DNA of 64,000 nucleotides from Myxococcales bacterium SG8_38 (GTDB lineage Bacteria > Myxococcota_A > Polyangia > Polyangiales > Houyiibacteriaceae), in assembly GCA_001303415.1 (NCBI GenBank), contig LJTN01000018.1, positions 1-64,000 on the forward strand. The letters are read 5' to 3'. This document shows, in pieces, positions 33,152 to 42,202 of the stretch; the first letter of the stretch is position 1; each line of letters begins with the position of its first letter. A model generated the notes under the pieces. It ran no database searches and was not told the origin of the DNA. It was given only the letters and a program-made list of their open reading frames with translations. Both the position numbers and the translations under genes were made by a program.

Positions 33152-33529
33152 TCAACCGCGACCTCCTCGTTCCTCGCCTCCGATGAGGAGCCGGATGACA
33201 TGATCTGCGAGCGCTCCGATCGTCGCCTCGCTCAGCTCGTCGAGCCTCTGTTCTTCGGCTCGCGCCTCATCGCGAATGGCAGCGATCTCCTCGTCCCGCT
33301 CGCGGGCGACCTCTGCGCGAATCGATTCCTGCTCCGCTTCGAGCTTGGATTCGAGATCTCGCAAACGCTTTTCAGATTCCGCGCGCGCCGTCTCCACCAG
33401 CTCGGCGGCGCGGCGCTTCGCGTCATCGAGCATTCGATCCAGCTCTCGCTCGGTCTCTAGAAGGCGTGCGAGCTTGTCCTCTGCCCTGGAGCTCGAGCCC
33501 CTAGCGCTATTCTTTTCGGTTGCCGACAC
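33152..33529 (-). CDS. atpH: A/V-type ATP synthase subunit H/G (peripheral-stalk coiled coil)
   Basis: A 125-residue, almost entirely coiled-coil protein (Glu/Arg/Ala/Leu-rich from about residue 15 to 100), the partner of subunit E in the peripheral stalk. It begins the operon, as ahaH does in archaea. The start is uncertain: GTG 33529 is used here, TTG 33535 is two codons earlier, and neither has a strong ribosome-binding site. The low-complexity sequence makes the identification rest on size and position. Confidence 0.75.
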   Translation of the reverse strand: MSATEKNSARGSSSRAEDKLARLLETERELDRMLDDAKRRAAELVETARAESEKRLRDLESKLEAEQESIRAEVARERDEEIAAIRDEARAEEQRLDELSEATIGALADHVIRLLIGGEERGGRG

Positions 33530-33579
33530 GTCCAACTACCGTGTCCAAACCTACCAGAACACGCCCTTTCGTGGTGTGG

Positions 33580-34755
33580 TTAAAGGAGGGGTTTACGGCG
33601 AGGAGCCCACAGCACGAGCGCACCCACTGCGGTGATCCCACCCGCGGTCCAGAAGGTGGGGCCGTACCCCCAAGCCGCTGCGGCCGATCCGAGCGCATAC
33701 GCAAAAAATGCATGCCCTCCGTTGAAGGCGCCGTGCACGATGGATACGACCATTCCGCGCGAGGACGCATCGGCTCGCTCGATCCCCAGCGCGGTCACGG
33801 CCGGATAGGCGATGCCATGCGCGAGGCCCATCATGGAGCCGATGACGAAGAGACGGCCGGGGCCCAGAAGACCCAGCGCCGGAGGAACGATGGCGTACAA
33901 GCACAGGGCGACGAGGGAGGACCGCAACACACCGAAGCGATCGATCAGGCGCCCGCCGCCGAGTCGAACGCTCAGCGCGACGATCGCGAAGCCGATGAAG
34001 AAGCCGCGCACCTCGGTCACGCCTCGACCGAGCGCGTACGGCTGGTGCAAGGTGAAGAGCGCCGTGAAGCCTGCGGTCATCAGGAACACGGTGCCGTACA
34101 CGCGCAAGAGCGAAGCGCCGAAGATGGGTACGCGAGACTCTTGGGCATGCGGTCGGTGACGGTGCGGCTCCTGCAGACGCGTGCTGAAGAGGCTTGCGAG
34201 CAAGCCGGCGGTCGCGCTGACCACGAAGACCGGCTTCCAACCTTGGGTGTCGGCTAGAAGCTCACCGAGGGTCGGCGAGACGGCATTCATTCCGAGATTG
34301 GCTGCTCCGAAGAATCCGAGTGCCTGGGCCATGCGATCGCTTGGGGCGATGTCGGCGGTCATGGTGCCCGCCGCGTTGAAGCCCATGACCATGCCGACCC
34401 CCCAGCAGACTTGCGCGGCGTAGAGGAGCGGACCCTCGTGATCGACGAGCACGTAGAGCGATCCCGTGAGCGCCAGAATCAGATTGCCCACGACGAGCCA
34501 TCGCTTGCGCTCGTATCGATCGACGAGCCAGCCCACGAAAGGCGTGGCCAGCACGGCGGTCAGCCCTTGCACGGACACGGCACGTCCGATGGCCGCGGCG
34601 TCCATGTCGAGCGCGGTCGCGTAGAACTTCGGCAGTATCAGGTAGAACGACCACGAGAAGCCGAACATCGAAGTCGACGCGAGCAGCAACACGAACTGGC
34701 GAGACAGGAGCCGTGGACGGGCCGGCGGCGCCGGAGGCTCGAGGGACGTGGGCAT
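33580..34755 (-). CDS. MFS transporter
   Basis: A 391-residue protein with about twelve membrane helices in two halves, a major-facilitator exporter or importer. GWLVDRYERKRWLVVGNLIL is the loop 2-3 motif A (G-x-x-x-D-R-x-G/K-R-R-like), and GGGRLIDRFGVLRSS is the matching motif in the second half. No substrate-specific motif is seen. It is upstream of the ATPase operon on the same strand (44-50 bp gap), with no functional link apparent. Confidence 0.9.
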   Translation of the reverse strand: MPTSLEPPAPPARPRLLSRQFVLLLASTSMFGFSWSFYLILPKFYATALDMDAAAIGRAVSVQGLTAVLATPFVGWLVDRYERKRWLVVGNLILALTGSLYVLVDHEGPLLYAAQVCWGVGMVMGFNAAGTMTADIAPSDRMAQALGFFGAANLGMNAVSPTLGELLADTQGWKPVFVVSATAGLLASLFSTRLQEPHRHRPHAQESRVPIFGASLLRVYGTVFLMTAGFTALFTLHQPYALGRGVTEVRGFFIGFAIVALSVRLGGGRLIDRFGVLRSSLVALCLYAIVPPALGLLGPGRLFVIGSMMGLAHGIAYPAVTALGIERADASSRGMVVSIVHGAFNGGHAFFAYALGSAAAAWGYGPTFWTAGGITAVGALVLWAPRRKPLL

Positions 34756-34907
34756 GCGCCGTGTTTAGCATCCAGAATCCGGCCGTGGTTCAGAGTTTCA
34801 CGTCCAAATTCGGGGGCTTTGAAAAAGGCGTCACCGCTGGTAGGCTTTTTTGGCGGTCTCCGACTTCTGGCTTGCTTGCCAATTTCCGTTTGATTGGAGG
34901 GAAGCCT

Positions 34908-35411
34908 ATGCGTGTTGCTGATGTCATGAGTAGCAGGCCGGTGACGATCTCCCCGGAAGCGCAGGTCGACGAAGCGCTTCGACTCGCATCGACCTATGGG
35001 GTTGCACACTTGGTGGTGACGCGGGGGCGCCTGCCGGTCGGCGTGGTTTGTGTTCGATGCGACCTGGGGAATGCCAAACCGCGGCATTCCGTCGGTCAGT
35101 ACATGAGACGTCCAGTCACGATCGGGGCGTACGAAACCGCCGAGCGAGTGAGCAGGCGGATGTGTCAGCGCGGCGTGGGAGCCGTCATCGTCCGAGGCGG
35201 AGACGCCAGCTGGGGGATCGCAACCAGGGGCGATCTTCTGCGGGCCGGCTTCAAGGCCGGGGACGAGGCAGGGCTCTTCTTCTGCGCGGCGTGCGGCACC
35301 CATACCCACGTCCATCCGGTTCCCGGCTCGAAGTGGGTCGCCTTCTGCGTCGATTGCTGGGACCGCGCAGGCCCTCCCCAAATCGGCGACGACCTCGGCG
35401 TCTCCGACTAA
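34908..35411 (+). CDS. CBS-domain protein with C-terminal zinc ribbon
   Basis: A 167-residue protein with two CBS repeats: MRVADVMSSRPVTISPEAQV leads the first and VGQYMRRPVTIGAYETAERV the second. These bind adenosine nucleotides and usually regulate a partner. The C-terminus adds a CxxC...CxxC ribbon (CAAC and CVDC around residues 125-150). The ATG at 34908 is backed by a strong GGAGGG ribosome-binding site seven bases upstream; longer upstream starts are rejected for lack of it. It stands alone with no evident partner gene. Confidence 0.85.
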   Translation: MRVADVMSSRPVTISPEAQVDEALRLASTYGVAHLVVTRGRLPVGVVCVRCDLGNAKPRHSVGQYMRRPVTIGAYETAERVSRRMCQRGVGAVIVRGGDASWGIATRGDLLRAGFKAGDEAGLFFCAACGTHTHVHPVPGSKWVAFCVDCWDRAGPPQIGDDLGVSD

Positions 35412-35512
35412 CGGGGACACGCAGCCCCCCAAAACATCGCTACTTTCAGCCCGTTACCGGGGACACCGCGAAAATCCGGCGCCGGCTCGGGTTTTCGCGG
35501 TATGCCTCGCAA
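35412..35512. repeat. Short duplicated motif and hairpin between CBS and LMF genes
   Basis: ACGGGGACAC and ACCGGGGACAC recur about 55 bp apart. A 9-bp stem (CCGCGAAAA at 35466-35474, TTTTCGCGG at 35492-35500) with a GC-rich 17-nt loop lies just before the LMF start. It may be a terminator or part of a degraded repeat element. Confidence 0.4.
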
Positions 35513-36994
35513 GTGGACGAGATAACTCCGTTCGCGAGGGGGGATCGTGTCCCCTTTCGGATTTCGTCCTGGGTGTTTGGGCGAGTGTTGGGGGGGGTCT
35601 TGCTCGTGGCGTTTGCGTCCTTGGCGGCGCAGGCCAAGGGGCTTTTTGGCGCGAGCGGCGTGGCGCCGATCGCAGCGCTGGTCGGGTCCGCCAAGCGTGC
35701 GGAGCACAGCTTCTGGCAACACCCGAGCGCGTTCTGGTGGAACAGCAGCGACGAGATGATCGCGGCGGTGTGGATCGTCGGGATCGTCGCGGCCGTCGCG
35801 CTGTCGTTGGGGCTCATGCCAAGGGTCGCCTTGGCCCTCTCGTGGTTTGCCTATCTGTCGTTCGTCAGCCTCGGATGGCCGTTCATGTCGTTTCAGTGGG
35901 ACACGCTCCTCTTGGAAGTGACCTTCACGGCGTTCTTCTTCGCGCCGTGGCGCATTTGGGACCGCCTTCCGAGCCATCCGGACCCTCATCCGATTGCACG
36001 GTGGGCCATTTGGTGGCTGCTGTTTCGACTCATCTTTCGATCGGGCTACGTGAAGCTCGCCAGCGGCGACCCCACCTGGGCCGATCTAACCGCGTTGACC
36101 TATCACTACTGGACCCAGCCATTGCCCACCGTGATTGCGTGGTACGCAAGCTTGCTGCCGACGTGGTTTCATCAGCTCTGTTGCTTGCTGATGTTCGTGA
36201 TCGAGCTCGGCGTGCCGTTCCTCATCTGGGTTCCACGCCCGTGGGCGCGCCGCTCGGCAGCGGCCTCGATCGGGATGCTGATGGTTCTCATCGCCCTCAC
36301 GGGGAACTACGGCTTCTTCAACCTTCTCACGATCGCGCTTTGCATTTCTCTGCTCGACGACCGGCTCATGCAACGCCTCGTGCCGGCCCGGTTCCTGCCG
36401 GGCGACCCCAACGTACGGCGTTCCACGTGGGACGTCCGTCCCGGCGTGGCACCCGCCCTGATCATCGGCGTCACCGTGGTGGTCTTCTTCATGGGCACCT
36501 TCGGCGAGCGCTTTCCCCGATGGCTCGGACCCATCTACCCCTTCAGCACGTTCAACAACTATGGGCTCTTTGCGGTGATGACCACCGAGCGACCGGAGAT
36601 CAGCCTCGAAGGATCCCGAGACGGCGAAACCTGGCAGCCCTACGTGTTTCGATACAAGCCTGGACCGCTCGATCGGCCCCCGGTATGGACCACTCCGCAT
36701 CAGCCGCGCCTGGACTGGCAGATGTGGTTTGCCGCCTTGGGCGACTACCGGCGAAACATCTGGCTCAGCAACTTGATGCGGCGGTTGCTCGAGGGGGAGC
36801 CCACCGTGCACGAGCTCCTCGGCGAAAACCCTTTTGGCGACGAGCCGCCGAAACAGGTGCGGGCCATCGTTCGTCCATACCGATTCACGACACCCGAGGA
36901 ACGCGAGGCCACCGGCACCTGGTGGAACCAGGGCGATCCCGCGCTCTACGCGCCGATTCTCGGCGAACGGTTCGAGCCGCCTAGTACTGAATAG
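35513..36994 (+). CDS. Lipase maturation factor (LMF) family membrane protein
   Basis: A multi-helix membrane protein of about 493 residues related to vertebrate LMF1/LMF2, which helps lipases fold in the ER. Bacterial members have no established role. GWPFMSFQWDTLLLEVTFTA and FRLIFRSGYVKLASGDPTW are family signatures, followed by LTYHYWTQPLP. The C-terminus NQGDPALYAPILGERF is soluble. GTG 35513 is the most plausible start; the frame is open much further upstream through the CBS gene and repeat. It ends inside the 3' end of the convergent FadL gene (14-bp overlap). Confidence 0.85.
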   Translation: MDEITPFARGDRVPFRISSWVFGRVLGGVLLVAFASLAAQAKGLFGASGVAPIAALVGSAKRAEHSFWQHPSAFWWNSSDEMIAAVWIVGIVAAVALSLGLMPRVALALSWFAYLSFVSLGWPFMSFQWDTLLLEVTFTAFFFAPWRIWDRLPSHPDPHPIARWAIWWLLFRLIFRSGYVKLASGDPTWADLTALTYHYWTQPLPTVIAWYASLLPTWFHQLCCLLMFVIELGVPFLIWVPRPWARRSAAASIGMLMVLIALTGNYGFFNLLTIALCISLLDDRLMQRLVPARFLPGDPNVRRSTWDVRPGVAPALIIGVTVVVFFMGTFGERFPRWLGPIYPFSTFNNYGLFAVMTTERPEISLEGSRDGETWQPYVFRYKPGPLDRPPVWTTPHQPRLDWQMWFAALGDYRRNIWLSNLMRRLLEGEPTVHELLGENPFGDEPPKQVRAIVRPYRFTTPEEREATGTWWNQGDPALYAPILGERFEPPSTE

Positions 36995-38390
36995 TGAATG
37001 ACACCGAACCCCAGTAGGTCAGCACGCGATACTTGCCCGGGCAGCCCGTACGCACGACCTGCTCCTCGGAGCAGATCTCGACGTCCTGGGTCGTCCCCGG
37101 AATGGTCTCCCTCGTGCCGATGTACTCGTCGCTGATCGTGTCGCCCGACCAGCCAAACAGACCCCCGAGGTCGAGCCTGTACTTGTCCTTGATGCTGGGG
37201 TCGTTGCGGTCATTCCAGTAAAAGCCGAGGCCTGCAGTGACCGTGCTGAACATGAACGGCGCGGGGGGCGGGGTGAAGTACTGCGCCCACTGCGGCGTGG
37301 TCGCGGCTTCGGCGATGTTGGTGCCGAGACGAAGCGCGATTACGTCCTTGGTGAAGCGATACTCGAAGCCGACCTTCACGCTCCAAAGGTTCTGCCACCC
37401 GAAGGGCACGACGATGGTGCTCAGCACGGTGCCGTCCGGAAGCGAGGCGACCACCGTTTGGTTCTGGTTGCCCGACTTGTCGGCCGCATGAAACTGGCGC
37501 CGCGCCTCGAACGCCAGCAGCAAATGGCTGTTCGCCTGATACGAAACCCCGAAGGCGAGGGCATGCGGAATGAACCAGTCCGCCTCTGCCTGCAGCCGGT
37601 CCGGAAAAAGGGCGGTCTCGGTGTACCCGGTCAGCTTGATCTTGGAATACATGCGATACATCGCGCTGATCCGGACCTTGCGGTGCGGCTTGATGGTGAA
37701 GCCGAATCGAAGGGTTGGGAACCCCACACCACCGATGTTGTTCTTCACGTTTCCGTAGAGGGTCCCAGCGCCGAGCGCGGCCCCGACGTTTTGATAGAGA
37801 CTGGCGTTTTGCTTCGAAAAGGGCAGACGCAGCGCGAGGCCCAACTGAAACTTCTCGTGGGCCTTGAAGGAAAAGCCGGTCGAAAACTCTCCCACGAAGA
37901 AGGTCACGTCGAGGTTCTGAGGGTCACCGTTCAAGCAGGTATCGGGGTTCGTGTCCGGGAACTGGCTATCGGGATTGTTCGGGTCTGCAGCGCCATCGAG
38001 GCACCGCACGCCGCTGAACGACGAGCCGTACCCGGTCTCGATGTAGAGACCGCCGGCGAACACGACGCGCGGGGCCACTCTTCCAGCGATGAAGCCTGCC
38101 GGAATCGGGCCGAATCCAAGACCGGACTCCACCTGCGAACCGGGGCCCTGCACCGGCGCCCGCTGGTTCGTGAACAACGCGGTGAAGTTGAGGGTGAAGC
38201 CGAGCTTTTCGATGCCGTCGAGGTTGGCTGGGTTGAGCGCGAGCGCGGCAGGCCGGTCGAGATAGGTGACGCCGGTGAGCCCCATGCCAATGCTCCTGCC
38301 GTCATAGGAGGTAGGCTCGGGATTCGCGCTCGCGAGCGCGGGGATCAGCAGCGCCAGAAGAAGAAAGCATGCCGTCTGTAGTGTGCGCAT
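36981..38390 (-). CDS. FadL/OmpP1-type outer-membrane lipid transporter, copy 1
   Basis: A 469-residue outer-membrane beta barrel with a cleavable signal peptide (LLALLIPALASA), of the FadL family that admits long-chain fatty acids or hydrophobic substrates. RSIGMGLTGVT and LNPANLDGI form the N-terminal hatch, and the protein ends in the aromatic SFTIQY that marks outer-membrane barrels. Two Cys-bearing loops (VRCLDGAADP, NPDTCLNG) lie on the outside. It lies 21 bp downstream of a near-identical paralogue and shares its 3' sequence closely, so it is a recent tandem copy. Confidence 0.9.
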   Translation of the reverse strand: MRTLQTACFLLLALLIPALASANPEPTSYDGRSIGMGLTGVTYLDRPAALALNPANLDGIEKLGFTLNFTALFTNQRAPVQGPGSQVESGLGFGPIPAGFIAGRVAPRVVFAGGLYIETGYGSSFSGVRCLDGAADPNNPDSQFPDTNPDTCLNGDPQNLDVTFFVGEFSTGFSFKAHEKFQLGLALRLPFSKQNASLYQNVGAALGAGTLYGNVKNNIGGVGFPTLRFGFTIKPHRKVRISAMYRMYSKIKLTGYTETALFPDRLQAEADWFIPHALAFGVSYQANSHLLLAFEARRQFHAADKSGNQNQTVVASLPDGTVLSTIVVPFGWQNLWSVKVGFEYRFTKDVIALRLGTNIAEAATTPQWAQYFTPPPAPFMFSTVTAGLGFYWNDRNDPSIKDKYRLDLGGLFGWSGDTISDEYIGTRETIPGTTQDVEICSEEQVVRTGCPGKYRVLTYWGSVSFTIQY

Positions 38391-38411
38391 TTTGCCTGCC
38401 CATCGAGCTCG

Positions 38412-39839
38412 CTAGTACTGAAGAGTGAATGAAACGGAAGCCCAGTAGGTGAGGACGCGATACTTGCCCGGGCACCCCGTGCGCACGACCTGTTCGTCGG
38501 AGCAGATCTCGACCGGCTGGGTGGTCCCTGGAATGGTCTGTGTCGTGCCGATGTACTCGTCGCCGATCGTCTCGCCCGACCACGAGAACAGGCCTCCGAG
38601 ATCGAGCCTGTACTTGTCCTTGATGCTCGGGTCGTTGCGGTCGTTCCAGTAGAAGCCAAGGCCCGAGCTGACCGTCGTGAACATGAATGACGCTGGCGGG
38701 GGCGTGAAGTACTGCGCCCATTGCGGCGTGGTCGCGCTTTCGGCGATGTTGGTGCCCAGACGAAGCGCGATGAAGTCCTTGGTGAAGCGATACTCGAATC
38801 CGACCTTCACGCTCCACAGATTCTGCCACCCGAAAGGCACGACGATCTGCGTGTCGGGAAACACTCCGTTCGGGTCGGTTGCCGTGACGGTTTGATTCTG
38901 ATTGCCCGACTTGTCGGCGGCGTGAAACTGGCGGCGCGCCTCGAACGCCAGCAGCAAATGACTGTTGGCCTGATACGAGATTCCAAATGCAAGGGCATGC
39001 GGGATGAACCAGTCTGCCGACGCATTGAGCGTGAGGGGATCGGCCCCGGGGAACAGGGCGGTCTCCGTTGTACCCGTGAGCTTGATCTTCGAATACATCC
39101 GGTACATTGCGCTGATCCGGACTTTTCGGTGTGGCTTGATGGTGAAGCCGAATCGAAGGGAGGGGAAACCGACACCACCGATGTTGTTCTTCACGCGTCC
39201 GTAGCCCAAGCCTGGGATTGGCGAGGCCGCGCCGACATTCTGATAGAGATCCGCGCTCTGCTTCGAAAAGGGCAGCCGCATGGCGAGCCCCAACTGAAAC
39301 TTCTCGTGGGCCTTGAAGGAAAAGCCGCTCGAGAACTCTCCTACGAAGAACCTCACGTCGAGGTTCTGAGGGTCACCGTTCAAGCAGGTATCGGGGTTCG
39401 TGTCTGGGAACTGGCTATCCGGATTATCCGGATCTGCAGCGCCATCGAGACACCGCACGTTGTCAAAGGACGAGCCGTAACCGGTTTCGATGTAGATGCC
39501 GCCGGCGAACACCACCCGCGGAGCTACTCTTCCGGCGATGAAGCCCGACGGAATCGGGCCGAATCCTACGCCTGAGTCGACCTGCGAATCGGGGCCCTGG
39601 ACCGGCGCCCGCTGGTTCGTGAACAAGGAGGTGAAGTGGACCGTGAAGGCGAGTTTTCCAATTCCTTCGAGGTTGGCCGGGTTGAGCGCGAGCGCGGCAG
39701 GCTGGTCGAGGAAGGTGACGCCGGTGAGCCCCATGCCGATGCTGCGAGCGTCATACGCAGTAGGCTCCGGATTGGCCCTTGCCAGCGCGGGAATCACCAG
39801 CACCGCCGCGAGGCATGCCGTCCATAGTCGTTGATTCAT
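38412..39839 (-). CDS. FadL/OmpP1-type outer-membrane lipid transporter, copy 2
   Basis: A 475-residue FadL-type barrel, the upstream member of the tandem pair and probably first transcribed. Most residues are identical to copy 1, with the main differences at the signal peptide, the LYQNVGAA loop (PIPGLGYGR against LGAGTLYGN) and the loop before VPFGWQNLW. The signal peptide is MNQRLWTACLAAVLVIPALA followed by RA. It ends SFTLQY. ATG 39839 was chosen because it starts the signal peptide; a longer frame runs into AT-rich upstream DNA. Two lipid porins with divergent loops suggest different but related hydrophobic substrates. Confidence 0.9.
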   Translation of the reverse strand: MNQRLWTACLAAVLVIPALARANPEPTAYDARSIGMGLTGVTFLDQPAALALNPANLEGIGKLAFTVHFTSLFTNQRAPVQGPDSQVDSGVGFGPIPSGFIAGRVAPRVVFAGGIYIETGYGSSFDNVRCLDGAADPDNPDSQFPDTNPDTCLNGDPQNLDVRFFVGEFSSGFSFKAHEKFQLGLAMRLPFSKQSADLYQNVGAASPIPGLGYGRVKNNIGGVGFPSLRFGFTIKPHRKVRISAMYRMYSKIKLTGTTETALFPGADPLTLNASADWFIPHALAFGISYQANSHLLLAFEARRQFHAADKSGNQNQTVTATDPNGVFPDTQIVVPFGWQNLWSVKVGFEYRFTKDFIALRLGTNIAESATTPQWAQYFTPPPASFMFTTVSSGLGFYWNDRNDPSIKDKYRLDLGGLFSWSGETIGDEYIGTTQTIPGTTQPVEICSDEQVVRTGCPGKYRVLTYWASVSFTLQY

Positions 39840-39983
39840 GGCAAGGGCTCCGCCGCCCCGCGTGCGCCGAGGGCGGCCGGCGCAGCATACATGGAAGCCC
39901 CGCCGATAGGTCAACCAAAAACGGTCGGATGCATTGCACAAATATCCAGGTAAAACCGGAGCGTTGTGGCTGCGTGACGTGGT

Positions 39984-40655
39984 TCACTGTCGGGGCTCGA
40001 CTGCTCCCCTAGGACAGCTGATGCCGGTGCCGCCGAGCCCGCAGTAGCCGCCCGGGTTCTTCGCGAGGTACTGCTGGTGGTAGCCCTCTGCATAGTAGAA
40101 GTGCGGGGCCGCGAGAACCTCGGTAGTGATTCGACCGTAGCCGTTCTCGTCGAGCTCCCGCTGGTAGCGCTGCAAAGAGGCCTCGGCCAAACGCCGTTGC
40201 TCTTCGTCGAAGAAGTAGATGCCCGATCGGTATTGTGTGCCTCGGTCGTGGCCTTGCCGCATCCCCTGCGTCGGGTCGTGACTCTCCCAAAAAACCGTCA
40301 ACAGGTCTTCGTAATCAACCCGCGCCGGGTCATAGACCACCAGCACGACCTCGTTGTGACCGGTGAGGCCGGAGCACACTTCCTCGTAGGTGGGGTTCGG
40401 GGTGTAGCCGGCCGCGTATCCAACCGCGGTCGTGTAGACCCCCGGGATCTCCCAGAGCTTCCGCTCCGCTCCCCAAAAGCACCCGAGCCCGAAAAGCGCT
40501 TTGCGCATGCCTTCCGGAAACGGGCCTTCGAGCGGTGTGCCCAGAACGAAGTGGCGTGCGTCTACTGTCATGGGAGTGTCTCGCCCTGGCAACGCCTCGG
40601 CGCGCGTCGGCATGCGAAGCTTCTTTTCGGAGGTGAAGAACATGTGGTTGAACAT
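39984..40655 (-). CDS. msrA: Peptide methionine sulfoxide reductase MsrA
   Basis: A 223-residue MsrA that reduces methionine-S-sulfoxide in proteins with thioredoxin. The catalytic motif GLGCFWGAE places Cys59. [11 protein letters not shown] near the C-terminus carries the resolving Cys. [21 protein letters not shown] and [19 protein letters not shown] are characteristic. The long N-terminal arm (about 50 residues) has no clear signal peptide. ATG 40655 was taken; other ATGs lie in the arm. It is divergent from the sirtuin gene. Confidence 0.93.
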   Translation of the reverse strand: MFNHMFFTSEKKLRMPTRAEALPGRDTPMTVDARHFVLGTPLEGPFPEGMRKALFGLGCFWGAERKLWEIPGVYTTAVGYAAGYTPNPTYEEVCSGLTGHNEVVLVVYDPARVDYEDLLTVFWESHDPTQGMRQGHDRGTQYRSGIYFFDEEQRRLAEASLQRYQRELDENGYGRITTEVLAAPHFYYAEGYHQQYLAKNPGGYCGLGGTGISCPRGAVEPRQ

Positions 40656-40732
40656 AGAGAAGGGGGAGCCGCCCCGGTAGCCCCTCGGCCTTCGGCTTGG
40701 CGAGCGCTCGATAATACGATAACCAAGCCCCA

Positions 40733-41497
40733 GTGCAGGAAGCACAGCTCATCGAAATCGCCCGGCGCCTGAAAGGGAGCCGGAGCATTCTTTTCGTCAC
40801 CGGCGCCGGGATTTCGGCGGATTCCGGCCTGCCGACGTACCGCGGAATCGGCGGCCTCTACGAGGGGGCGCATACCGAGGAGGGACTTCCCATCGAAGCG
40901 GCGCTCTCCGGCGCCATGTTCCGGCGCGATCCATCCCTCACCTGGAGATACATCCACCAGATCGAGAGCTGCTGCCGAGGCGCCGGCCCCAATCGCGCGC
41001 ACCAGGTAATCGCCGAGCTCGAAAATCGCTTCGAGCGCGTATGGACTCTCACCCAGAATGTGGATGGCCTCCATCACGCCGCGGGAAGCCGCAACGTCAT
41101 CGACATCCACGGCGACGTGCATTTGCTGATCTGCACACGATGCAGTCATCGTTGGCGGGTCGAAAACTACGCAAACCTCTGCATTCCCCCGTCCTGCCCC
41201 GAATGTGACTCCTTGGTCAGACCCGAGGTCGTGTTGTTCGGCGAAATGTTGCCGATGGATCGCGCGAGAATGCTCGAGGAGCAGCTCATACGCGGCTTCG
41301 ACGCGGTCTTTTCCATCGGAACCACCAGTGTTTTCCCCTACATCGCCGAGCCGGTCATCGATGCGCGACGTCGCGGGGCGCTGACCGTCGAGATCAACCC
41401 CGGCTCGAGCGAGATATCACACATCGTGGACCATCGGCTCCGCGCCGGCGCGGCGGTCGCCATGGATGCGATTGTCGAGGCGCTCGATCGCGCCTAA
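40733..41497 (+). CDS. Sir2-family NAD-dependent protein deacylase
   Basis: A 254-residue sirtuin that removes acetyl (or related) groups from lysine using NAD+. [15 protein letters not shown] and TQNVDGLHH are the NAD motifs, with the catalytic His in IDIHGDVH. The zinc ribbon is CTRC and CPEC, both complete. GTTSVFPYI replaces the usual GTSxxVxP. The Tyr-x-x-Arg pair that marks desuccinylases is not apparent, so deacetylation is more likely. GTG start. A GNAT acetyltransferase follows 12 bp downstream, a natural on/off pair for protein acetylation. Confidence 0.92.
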   Translation: MQEAQLIEIARRLKGSRSILFVTGAGISADSGLPTYRGIGGLYEGAHTEEGLPIEAALSGAMFRRDPSLTWRYIHQIESCCRGAGPNRAHQVIAELENRFERVWTLTQNVDGLHHAAGSRNVIDIHGDVHLLICTRCSHRWRVENYANLCIPPSCPECDSLVRPEVVLFGEMLPMDRARMLEEQLIRGFDAVFSIGTTSVFPYIAEPVIDARRRGALTVEINPGSSEISHIVDHRLRAGAAVAMDAIVEALDRA

Positions 41498-41509
41498 TCT
41501 TGCGTGGTC

Positions 41510-42193
41510 ATGGGGGGCGACGAACGCTCATATCGCTACGACGAGTCCTACGAGGAAGTCGTTCGCTTGTCGGACGGTCAGCGGCTTCATTTGCGCTTGA
41601 TCCGCCCTGAAGACAAGGCGCTCCTTCTCGCGGCCTTCGAGCAGCTCTCGCCGGACTCTCGTTATGCCCGCTTCATGGCGCCCAAAACGAAGCTCACGGA
41701 GCAAGAGCTGCGGTACCTCACCGAGGTGGATGGCGTCGATCATTTCGCGCTCGGCGCGATCCGACGCCATCTGGTCTCGAAGGACGAAGGCGTCGGCAGC
41801 GCACGCTTCGTGCGCCTGCAAGACCGACCGGACACGGCCGAGCCGGCGGTGACGGTCGTCGATTCCTATCAGCGCAAAGGGCTTGGATCGATCCTGCTCC
41901 AGCGCCTCGTCGAGGCGGCCTGGGAGCGTGACGTACGCTGGTTCGCGACCGAGCTGCTCGCGGAAAACACCGCTTCCCGGCGAATGATCGAGTCGCTCAG
42001 CCCGGAGGTGAAGTTTCGACCTTCCGGGGATGGCGCGGTCATTGCGATGCTCCCGCTCCCGGAGCCTGATCAAACCCCAACCGCACCGGGATTTCTCGTT
42101 GGCACCCCCATCTACAGGATGCTTTCTCAGATCGCCCAAGCTGCGATTTCCGTCAGGCCGCGTGCAACCCGGCCGCCCAAGCCGCCTGACTAG
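41510..42193 (+). CDS. GNAT acetyltransferase (Pat-like)
   Basis: A 227-residue GNAT-fold protein resembling the acetyltransferase domain of the protein lysine acetyltransferase Pat. RLIRPEDKALLLAAFEQLSP followed by DSRYARFM is the family N-terminus, and SYQRKGLGSILLQRLVEAAW holds the acetyl-CoA loop. The first 20 residues and the Pro/Arg-rich C-terminus are not conserved. ATG 41510 lies 12 bp after the sirtuin gene (a GTG two codons earlier is possible). Its neighbour suggests that it acetylates enzymes such as acyl-CoA synthetases, though the target is not known. Confidence 0.85.
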   Translation: MGGDERSYRYDESYEEVVRLSDGQRLHLRLIRPEDKALLLAAFEQLSPDSRYARFMAPKTKLTEQELRYLTEVDGVDHFALGAIRRHLVSKDEGVGSARFVRLQDRPDTAEPAVTVVDSYQRKGLGSILLQRLVEAAWERDVRWFATELLAENTASRRMIESLSPEVKFRPSGDGAVIAMLPLPEPDQTPTAPGFLVGTPIYRMLSQIAQAAISVRPRATRPPKPPD

Positions 42194-42202
42194 GATGGTC
42201 GG

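Noticed and set aside
34850..34907. Sigma-54-like GG/GC elements before the CBS gene
   Set aside because: Distance between GG and GC is wrong for a -24/-12 promoter.
35048..35512. N-terminal extension of the LMF-family protein
   Set aside because: It would overlap the CBS gene out of frame and translate the repeat region; GTG 35513 gives a more natural start.
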